DNA of 64,000 nucleotides from Centroberyx gerrardi (taxonomy: Eukaryota > Chordata > Actinopteri > Beryciformes > Berycidae), in contig NC_136006.1 in the NCBI RefSeq assembly GCF_048128805.1, positions 8,914,179-8,978,178 on the forward strand, in the 5' to 3' direction. This document shows positions 55,455 to 64,000 of this stretch, one piece after another. The notes beneath the pieces are model-generated. The model was given only the letters and a program-made list of their open reading frames with translations. It was not told the DNA's origin and made no database searches. Made by a program: the position numbers and the translations under genes. The first letter of the stretch is position 1. Every line of letters starts with the position of its first letter.

Positions 55455-58400
55455 TGTGTGTTGTGTAGTACCTGTTCAGAGCCCTGCAGATCACTGGTGG
55501 TCTCTGGTATGTAGAAGAACATGTATTCTGATATCAGGCCCTCCTTGACCAGCGTCTGCAGCATCAGGGCTGAGGAACAGGAGACCAAGAGAGGAGCAGT
55601 TCAGGATCCACACATTTTTTGCTAAACAAATTCCATTACTTTTCCATGAATACTGCCCTGACATGCAATGCAATTTCCACAACATGCCTTCTTAGAATAG
55701 CTGTTCTGAATAACCCAGGTAGGTCAAGTTCATGCTAGCTACTATTACTTTGGACTTACAGTATATAATCAGGAAACTTATTATCTATCAGCAGACAATC
55801 TTGATGTTAAACACTTGACCAATTGTTTTTGTTGTTTAAATAATGTTCATTTCAGTATCATCAAGTATCATTGTGACAGTATTCAGTTCTCGGTATCTGT
55901 GTCCCCCCCTGTGATATAAAACATAAGTACTGAAGTCTGGTTTGAAGATGACACCAAACACCAGTTTTGGTGCACTATCAAACACAGACTCTTATTCTGC
56001 ATCAGGGTCTTTTTCTGTGAAATGAGCATCACGCCTCCATCATCCTCCCTCCCTGTACCTTCTTGAAGTCTCTGTGTGTCGCTGGGGCCACCGTCAGGCC
56101 CTGGCACCAGAATGACCAGAGGCAGCGGACAGTGCCAGGCACTGGCTTGCTGGAGCTGTTTAAGCTGGAGCAGGGCAGAGAGCAGAGGTACGTCCTGCTC
56201 CTCCTGCCCGGGCTCGGGGGCGGGCAGGGCGGGGAGCAGCATGATGAGGGCTCCTGTCCCCTGGAGCTCACAGCGCTCCTCCATTTTGGACAGGCCGTCT
56301 TCGGTCAGCGGGCCACGGGACGCCTGAGAGATACAAACAGGGGAGACTGTTCAGAAATACCCCATGTTATACAGCACCAGGGCGGGGAAACTAATATTTT
56401 CACCCACCCAGGAAAAATAATTTATAAGCCAATGTGAGTTGTTTTACCAGCTAGGTTAATACATTATAGTGGAAGACAACTCCAAAAACAACCTGCCACA
56501 GTAGTGTTGATAGCTTAGGAAAATTTACAAGCCAGTCTAATGTACCATCATTTTCCCTCCCTGTATAATACACATTAAAGGTGCAATAAGTACATTTTTA
56601 ACTATCCAACAGCATAAAATGACCGTGACTCATATGCTGGGGTTTGATAAAATTGTTGATCAATGCCAATAACTCAACAATAACTTCACCAGGTGCTTAC
56701 AAAACTAACTTTCTGACCCATACTCTGTTTTGGAACAAAAACTCCCCATGTTTGACATTTCAAGACATCCAAATGTGACTTTATTTAAACTACAGGCCAC
56801 CGTAAGCTGTGCCAGAGACCTGTCGATGTTGTTGCAATTCCTTCGTCCCCAATAGAGGTTGATAAAAGTCATAGATTACTTAATGCCCCTTTAACATATT
56901 TATATCTATACAAAACATCCATAAAAACTCAGCTTCCGGTATTATTTAAAACTTGAACTCATATTTTACATTTCTACAAATGACAAAGTGACATCTACTT
57001 TCACACCCTAGATGACCCTGGGTATGAGCTGTCGAACACATCTTGTATCTCCAGAACATTCCATTTCCCATCTCTTTTCTATCCTTGAGACCACAATCAT
57101 CCATATTAACTGGTCCAACCTTGACGCTGATGTGGACTTTGTGAGTGCGTTGTCCGTTCTCCTGGAGCGCGTTGGCGACGCAGAGTGTCTGCAGTGTGCC
57201 GTCTGGCTGCTGCTCCCTGACCTCTGACCCCTCGCCACCACCGAGCTTCACCTCCAGCCAGTCTGACAGAACCCTGAAGACAGCAGACAGGAGAGGACAC
57301 ACTCAGCCCACTGCACCTGAGGTCCGAGCAAGACTGGACTTGAGGGTCCTACAGGCAGCCAGTGGCTAAAGCACTGGGACAGTTCTATGAAATTTCCTCT
57401 TTTTGTTGTATACGCAGTTCTGCACTCTTGCATTTCTGATCAAAATATGTTATGTGTACAAGTACAAGTATGTGTGCTGCCAGCTATCGACTCCTACAAT
57501 TATATTTGCTTACATGTTAGGAAAATGGCAGATAGTTTACATAACCTTGTAAATATTAAGCCAATTTAATTAATAGTTAAATAGTTAATTAATTTTATAG
57601 TTTTAAAGTCTCTTACTGACTGTATCTCTTTCTTTCACCGGAGTTTGATCGGGAATTAAGTCAAAGTTGTTAAAGGTAATAAAAGACCCACCTGTCACAA
57701 CTGGTTGGTCCTTGAACTTCTGTCATATTGAAAAGCTGCTTACCTGTCTGCCAGGCTGGCTACACTCTCGTGGTCGCTGGGTAAGAGGAGGGCGGCCTTC
57801 CAGAAGATTCTGTCAGGCGGGTTGGGGACATTTTCCATCACCAGCGCCGGCAAGTCCAACGGCGCCCACACCGACTCACTGAGAGCAACAACAAAAAAGA
57901 TCAAAATGCTGCTCGGCGAGACGGAACATCGACACAACAGAGATACTGGATCGACTGATTACTTACTCCAGCAGTCGCTGATAGTAGTAATGGACTCTCA
58001 TCTGGTGGATCGCTTCTTGTCTCATTTTCAGCAACCTGAACAAGATATAAAACATGATATAATATGTAAGAGCTGCGAGAAAAATAAATGTTACAACACG
58101 AGGCATTCAAATAAAAGGTATTTAACTGCCATGCTACAAATTATATAATGAACACACAATCTGTTTTTTTTATTTCTCCAATGTGTAAATTACTACATTT
58201 CATTGTCATTTAGACAAAGGTATTATGCTTCAAACATCTAACCAAAAATCGAGTCACCATACAGTACATAATTTAAAGTTAAATATAATGTTACAATAAA
58301 AAATACAGCGATGTGTGTTTGCATTCAACCCATCAGATAGTGTCCAAAGACAAAGCAGCATTAGTATCATTCTCAGTAATAATCACTTGGAGAGAAGCAG

Positions 58401-61400
58401 CTTGCTGACAACCAGACTAGAGCCGGACATACCTGGTGCTGGAGAGGGCCAGGGTGCCGGCGTTGCCCAGGTTGACCAGGCCGCGGGCCAGGTCTGCCAT
58501 GGAGGGCTGTGGGGGGGCGCTGGGGGCCAGAGCCTTCAGTTTGAAACGAGGATCCACACAGCAGGGAGCTGCAGGGAAACCTCTCATCTGTCTCTTCAGC
58601 TGCCGACGCACCGCCACCACGTCACGCCACCTGATGGGGAAGGGGAGGGGAGAGGAGAGGAGAGGAGAGGCGAGGCAAGGAGAGGAAGAAAGGAATAGAG
58701 AAGGTATAAGAGGAGATTCAAAATAGATTCTACTAGGGTTTGCGAATATATCGGGCCAATATTGGCCTTTCATTAAATAACGGATATCGGCCAGTCATCA
58801 AATAGAAGAAGTTCCTCCCTGACAGCAACATAAAAACAGTCTGTAAACCCTGCAATTAAATTTTATTTTCTTTGCATATTGTATTGATTCAACTAATTGT
58901 TCAATTATGTTTTTTTTGTTTCACCTACCATTGAATGGGTATGGTGGCTCACTCTGAACACTGACTACATGTAATTTTTTTGGCATGAAAAAGATCAAAT
59001 TCAAAGATTTTGAGCGTTGTCAGAAAATATCTATCAGCGACTTTAGTCTAAAAATATCTACCTAAATACCTGAATCAAATTGTAGCTACAAATAATTCTT
59101 TAGATTTGTTTTAACCTGCTGGCGGGGTTTGCTGCATCAGGATAAGTCATGTCAGGTAAACTGTCCATCACAGAAAAGTGATGTAGCACCTAAGTAAGCT
59201 AAACAACCCAACAGTATTTCAAAATAATAACTGTCTACCTTTTGATGTACTTGTGGATGCGCTCCAGCTCCACCTCCAGGATTTCATCAACCAATAGGGC
59301 GATCTCTCCGTCCAAGGTCTCCTTAACCAGACTGGTGCAGACCTGCTCTGTGCATCGAGCCACACGCTCTGCTTTCTCATTCACTGCCTCCCTGAAAAGG
59401 GTTAGACGTAAAAAAAAAACATTTAACATTAACATTTAAAACATTCAAATTCGGTGGAATTCGTTTTCTCAAAATACATTTTTACAGAACAGCTAGTGTG
59501 CCATTGTAAGACATTATAAGTAGCAGTGGAAGTAAATTTAAATGTAAACTTTCACTTTACATTGTAAGGTATTATAACAAAGCTTTATAATGTGCAATGA
59601 GTACTGACTGTACATTTTATGATAGTTTATAATACCCCTCTGTTATTCTTCTCTTATTCTTACTTTTGATTATCATGATCAGTAATAGTAGTAGAAGTGT
59701 TGCTGTTATTATGCGTTAACTTTTACATTTTGTTTGCTACATTTGTTTCTTGAAATTTTGAAAAGTGTTAAAGTAATATAACTGTCACTGTTATTATTGG
59801 TCTCAATGCTGCTGTTGTGCTCGTATTGCCACTGTGTAATGATAACACAGGCTGTGAAAAATCAAAAATAGGCCATCGTCGTCAGACTAGACCAGAACGC
59901 GGGGATGATTTTGGCTTGGTTGGTTGAGTTTCTGTGTCTTACTGGATCTCAGAGGCGGCGGTCTCCTGGATGCTCTCGCCTAGCACTTCCTGGATGATTT
60001 CTGCGCAGAGAGAGAAGCTGAACTGGGTCAGGAAGGCTTCACGCTCCTGTTTCCTCCTGCCGCCCAGACAGATACGGGACAGCAGACAGAGAGAGAGAGA
60101 GAGGGAAAGAGATGTGGATGAGCTGCATGATTAGGGCTAAAATGAGAATCCTGATTATTTTGCAAGATATTGTGATCACGATAATTGATCACAATTATTA
60201 AGAATTTGGGAATTAAATTACTCCACTACACTTTTTGCATCTTAAATCAGCATCATGACTGTTTTAAAGCACAGCTAATTCTAGTTCTAAGTGAAATGAA
60301 ATCAGGTGAAATGTTTCAATATCGGCAAATTATACCATGTTAATTGTGGAAGCTAAAATTGCGATACACAATGTACACAATTAAATATACAGCCTTAGTC
60401 TGAGTGTCACAATCCGAATTGGATGCTTAGGTAATACTTTGGTGTTATGTTTAACCAAAAAAACCTCAAAAAAACATGTCTCACCTCTACAAAACATAGA
60501 AACTAAATACAAATAAGACACAAAAAAAGATCGCCTAGACATGAGCTTCACAAGATTACTTTGTGTCAAAGTCAGGGTGAAAGTTGGGTGTTTTGGTTTT
60601 TCTAATTGTTTTCAGGCTGAAGGCAGTACTAAAATACAGTGTGCAATGATCATCAGGCTAGAGTTTAGATGGAGATTAAGTGTCAGAGGTCCAACCTGGC
60701 TTCTTCAAGCTTGCGTTTCTCCTCAGCGACGCGCTCCTGTTCCAGTTGGATCTCGGTGGAGGAAATCTCCTGCAGCATCTGTCCCAACAGCTCGCTCACC
60801 AGCGACTCCACCTGCACACTGCTCTCCCTGCAAAACCACAAACAAACAGGACCATAAGTGTTAGTCATCTTAAAAATAAAGAACCGACTTGGGGCCACTT
60901 TTCCTCTGCCGCAATGCTAAGTGTGGTATAATGGCCTTACTGGGATTCCCTTTTCCCTCTCCACATTCCTGATCTGCAGCTTCATGGATGCTGTGACCAG
61001 ACCCCACAATTAGTATTCCTATCAGGACATAAAGATGCCATTCCTGTTGATGAACTACCTTGCTAAAAGCATTCTTTCCCCAAAGGAATGCAAGATAAAA
61101 GACTTTTGGAGTTTACAAATGACAAAAAGGACAGAATTGCATGCGATACACCCAAGAGTTTCTCTCTGGATGTCAAACTTCATGGTGAATCTCAAGTGCA
61201 TTATTATGGTGTGTAAAGAATCTGCTCTGTGATTGTACTGAAAAGGCCTTTTTCCTTAGAAAAAGCTTCATCTGTTTTCCCACCTGAAAACAGGTAAAGC
61301 TTCAACAGATAAAGCTATCAACCATGCCCCCCAATACCACTGAGTATAAGGTTTCCGAATATGCTCTGTTGGGTCGGGGTCTGTTGGGTTGACTTTGTGA

Positions 61401-63555
61401 AAAAACTGTTAGATGACTTTGTGCCTTCCACAAGTTCAGTTCCAAAACAAACTTGTGAGCGCCAAACTAACTGCTGTTACAAGCTGCAAAGACACTCCCT
61501 ACTCCGGATACCCCCCCCCCCTCCATACAGGATCAAAAAACATTTATATTATTTCAACTTACGCAAGAGCTACTGTAGCGTAGCTGGCTCCATCATTGGC
61601 TACCTCGCTCACTGCTGCTTCAACCACCTCTCCCACCACACTCTCCAGCTCAGCCAGAATGTCCTGCAGGAGAGAACAGACACAACACACCAGTTACCAG
61701 TAATTAGGGATATAAAGACTCACCTCTTTTATTGTAGTTGGCCTTTGAAGGCTGAAATGTCATGTTTTAAATCTTGCTGAAGAAAGCAATACTTTTTTAA
61801 ATTTCAAGAATTTAGCTGACGCTCTTATCCAGAGCAACTTGTGACTGCAAGAGTAGAATAAGCTTATATTCCTAGATCACCAAAACTTTATGTAGCCAAA
61901 TTTTAGTTTAGACATCTTTTAAACGGTTAATCAACGTAAAATTGCTCAGTGGGAAGGAAAGCAAGGATCAGAGCCATAATGCCCTGACAATCTTTCTGTG
62001 ACCAGAGAATGATCATGTAAGAGAGAAGTGCTAGGAAAAGGATTAAAATAGGTACAGGACAGGGGATTATGATACAGTGAGGAACATTTTTTTTCCCACT
62101 AAGAGCAAGAGTAGGGCTTTCTAATAAGACCCTTACCTCATCGCTGTACACAGGCTGAGGTTTGGGTGGGGGTGACGGGGGTTTGATGGGCTGCGGCTGG
62201 ACGATAGGCTGGAACAGCTGCTGTGGGTCCGCTGGGAGGGCCGAGCCGGCGGAGGATTCACTGGGCTCTCCCGTCTCGTCTACAGCCGCTGGTTTGACGG
62301 GCTCCGGGCCGGGCTGAAGCTCGCCGAACAGCCGGGGCTCCGCCAGCAGCTTGGCCGGCTTGATCTGCGGCCGCGACTCAACCTCTGGTGGAGCCTTGAC
62401 CTCCAGCTTTGTTGTAAAAGCTGAGACGATGAAGAAAAGTAGAGGTTATACAGTCATAGAGGGAAATATTGGCACACAATTGATTTGATAACAGTCACAT
62501 AGTCCAAGAGAAGAAAATCATGGTTTAAATTTGTATGTCTTCGATAAACCTGAAAGCATAGTTGGTGATTGAATTATCAAATTCATTTTCCATAATTTTC
62601 CAGACTTCTACTACTGCTACTCTTAACGGAGCTTATGCACGTAAAGCGTTAAATATATTTGCCAGTGAATCAGTAAATCAGAGCCTATACCTATGCCTTT
62701 AAAGAGGCTTGCAGCGGGCTCTGGCCCTTCTCCGCGGTACTTGTTCTGGGAGTCAAAGCTGCGGACGGGGGTGTGTTGGGGAGGGCTGGGGAGCGATCCT
62801 CCATGCACCACCTCTCCAATCAACACCATTTTCTTCGCCAGGATGGCCTCTGACCTCTTCTGGGACAGAGACAGCTCCGGCTCCTGATAGGATGTCCGGC
62901 TCAGCTCCACCAAGCTGTGAACGGAGTTTAAATTGGCCATAAGTAAGCTCTTTACTGTCCCATTACACAAAATGATATAAACCATATCTGCAGGGGGTTG
63001 AAAGGGTTGTTGATCATTATCAATGACTCAATGATTACTTCACCAGGTGCTGAGACTTCTGAGACACTCCCGATCTCTTGACTGGGATGACTTTATTGTT
63101 TAGATTAATCAATGCCCCTTTAAAGGTCACAACAAGGGGTAGAAATCAGCTAAAAGCACTCCACAATGTGTGTAAGTCATTAATTATTTTTCTTATAACT
63201 CCAGAGATTGACTACAACTTTAACTGGGAAAACAATAAAAAAACAACTACCTATTTTTGATATATTTTTGTGGTATCATCAAATTCACTGTTATTGTCCC
63301 TGAAATCCTTGAGTAGGGGTTGTTCTCTTATCCAGACACTGTGTGTTTGTAGCCGTGTGTGTGTGTTGGTAGCAGACCACCAGTAGAAACTTACCCATCG
63401 CTGATGTTGAGGCCGTACTGCTGGATGAAGTCGGTTGCCTCGGCAGCACTGCGGAACATGAGCATCCGCACCATGTCCTCCACTGGAAACGCGGTCGACC
63501 TCTGGGAGCCAATGGTGTGGGCGATGTTCAGCGTCCTCAAGGCCTTGGCTCTGAC
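51892..63555 (-). CDS. mcm3ap: MCM3AP/GANP, TREX-2 mRNA-export scaffold (C-terminal 19 exons; 5' part outside window)
   Basis: GANP is the SAC3-family scaffold of TREX-2, which couples transcription to nuclear mRNA export; its C-terminal part is the MCM3-associating region. Exons: 63395-63555, 62691-62914, 62137-62420, 61563-61663, 60696-60827, 59943-60056, 59239-59391, 58433-58630, 57967-58035, 57744-57878, 57120-57273, 56059-56323, 55472-55569, 54584-54974, 53856-54146, 53379-53508, 52936-53121, 52275-52416 and 51892-52059. They total 3,396 nt, about 1,131 aa. The first exon carries the end of the SAC3/PCI fold (KALRTLNIAHTIGSQRS, VEDMVRMLMFR). A Pro-rich linker follows, then long amphipathic helices (about residues 223-420, including EQERVAEEKRKLEEARRKQE) in the place where human GANP binds ENY2 and centrin. 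Later landmarks are WKAALLLPSDHESVASLADR, LIMLLPALPAPEPG, HLGWNSAQHLAWLRKAI, IPWDDVLVLCIDHKLKDW and the C-terminus LSGLMSIVDD. The gene is syntenic with lss as on human chromosome 21. It is incomplete at the window edge. Confidence 0.93.
55090..55200 (+). repeat. Possible tRNA-derived SINE remnant in mcm3ap intron
   Basis: TATGTAGCTCAGTGGGGAGC resembles a tRNA A-box region, followed about 50 bp later by GTTGGTTTCCCACTGGGGCC. Strongly degenerate. Confidence 0.35.
55422..55461. repeat. (GT)n microsatellite beside an mcm3ap donor site
   Basis: About 19 GT units, once interrupted, end about 10 bp from the start of the exon at 55,472 and so lie just inside the intron after its donor GTACTA. Confidence 0.95.
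56324..57119. other. mcm3ap intron between exons 57120-57273 and 56059-56323
   Basis: Contains the TTAA MITE at 56,575-56,894. Nothing else is recognised. Confidence 0.6.
56575..56894. mobile_element. TTAA-flanked MITE (320 bp)
   Basis: The left end TTAAAGGTGCAATAAGTACA and the complement of the right end TTAAAGGGGCATTAAGTAAT are inverted repeats with TTAA at both edges. A related, partial copy is at about 63,000-63,126 (shared CTTCACCAGGTGCT and ending in TTAATGCCCCTTTAA-like sequence). Confidence 0.75.
58631..59238. other. mcm3ap intron with pure-purine start
   Basis: On the plus strand 58,636-58,695 is GGGGAGAGGAGAGG-like. On the minus strand it forms a long pyrimidine tract in front of the exon ending at 58,630. 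The rest (58,730-59,238) shows no feature I can name. Confidence 0.6.
60121..60397. mobile_element. Decayed hAT-like MITE (same family as 20,842-21,536)
   Basis: GCTGCATGATTAGGGCTAAA and GATATTGTGATCACGATAAT match the left part of the 695-bp element, and TTGTGGAAGCTAAAATTGCG its right part. The interior is shortened and the ends are eroded. Confidence 0.65.
60828..61562. other. mcm3ap intron between exons 61563-61663 and 60696-60827
   Basis: No repeat family or coding exon is recognised. A homopolymer C run (about 61,511-61,521) lies near the donor side. Confidence 0.5.
61664..62136. other. mcm3ap intron with interspersed repeat
   Basis: TTTAGCTGACGCTCTTATCC (about 61,810) is the start of a common fish repeat. 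The stretch 61,960-62,120 resembles 4,400-4,640 in HIBCH intron 7. Confidence 0.5.
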
Positions 63556-64000
63556 CTACACACACACACACGGAATAGTATTAGAAAATACATTTTTTAC
63601 ACATGTATGCATTAGCGTGTCTGTATGCATGGACCTACTGCAGGTCTATGTAATCATGCAGAGGTAGGCTATCTGTATATTGCATTTCCCTGACTTTCCC
63701 GTGAATCTGTAGCTTCTCTAACTCGCCTGCTTCTCTTTACCTACATCTCCTCCTTTGTGATTGGTATAGATTTAATAAGGGAAATCAATAAGGGATAATG
63801 GATTTTACCTGAATTTACCTCATGAGTGTACTTCATGAAAAGTGTCTGAGTGCACCTAATATTTTGTACATTCAGTGTATAAATAGCAATGTTTTCCCTC
63901 CTTCCGTCCTTCTCTGGCATTTTCTCGTTCATTATATTTTTAACAGTTCAAAAGAAGGAAAAAGATTTGGACAAGTTCATAATTTTCTCAGTCTTAAAGC
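63556..64000. other. mcm3ap intron at the window edge
   Basis: No upstream mcm3ap exon is found before the window ends. A CA run (63,560-63,570) lies at the acceptor of the first visible exon. Confidence 0.5.

Overview
The window looks like nuclear DNA of a ray-finned fish, probably a percomorph-type teleost. The genes are vertebrate genes with many short exons and GT-AG introns. Introns and spacers carry CA/GA microsatellites, an L2-type LINE fragment, and hAT-like and TTAA-flanked MITEs of kinds common in teleosts. No prokaryotic or organellar features are seen. All supported genes lie on the minus strand, so transcription runs from high to low coordinates.

From right to left: (1) 51,892-63,555, the last 19 coding exons (about 1,131 codons) of mcm3ap/GANP, the TREX-2 scaffold, with its N-terminus beyond the right edge; (2) 37,240-50,841, a complete 22-exon lss (lanosterol synthase, 735 aa), whose start codon is only about 430 bp from the mcm3ap poly(A) signal; (3) 34.4-37.2 kb, a spacer of repeats; (4) a tandemly duplicated block of about 7 kb in two copies, B (about 27,040-34,380) and A (about 19,660-26,680); (5) 806-19,722, the rest of HIBCH, whose 3' end runs off the left edge.

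Each duplicated block holds a small TATA-driven gene for a Pro/Gly/His-rich protein with a Ser/Asp tail (PRR13-like by composition), followed by the promoter and first six exons of HIBCH (3-hydroxyisobutyryl-CoA hydrolase, mitochondrial valine catabolism). Only block A leads directly into the single set of HIBCH exons 7, 8, 9 and beyond. Block B therefore carries a 5' half of HIBCH with no 3' half of its own, but with intact splice sites and a phase-0 junction that could join the shared exon 7. The PRR13-like copy in block A has an in-frame TGA that removes its His-rich array and acidic tail; the block B copy is intact.

The duplication also allows insertions to be ordered in time. Several elements (an L2 fragment, a TTAA MITE, a hairpin MITE) occur only in B, and an hAT-like MITE only in A. 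Two of these have a recognisable empty site elsewhere in this window. The most interesting part is this locus: a metabolic gene with two alternative 5' halves, interleaved with a rapidly changing His-rich gene pair.
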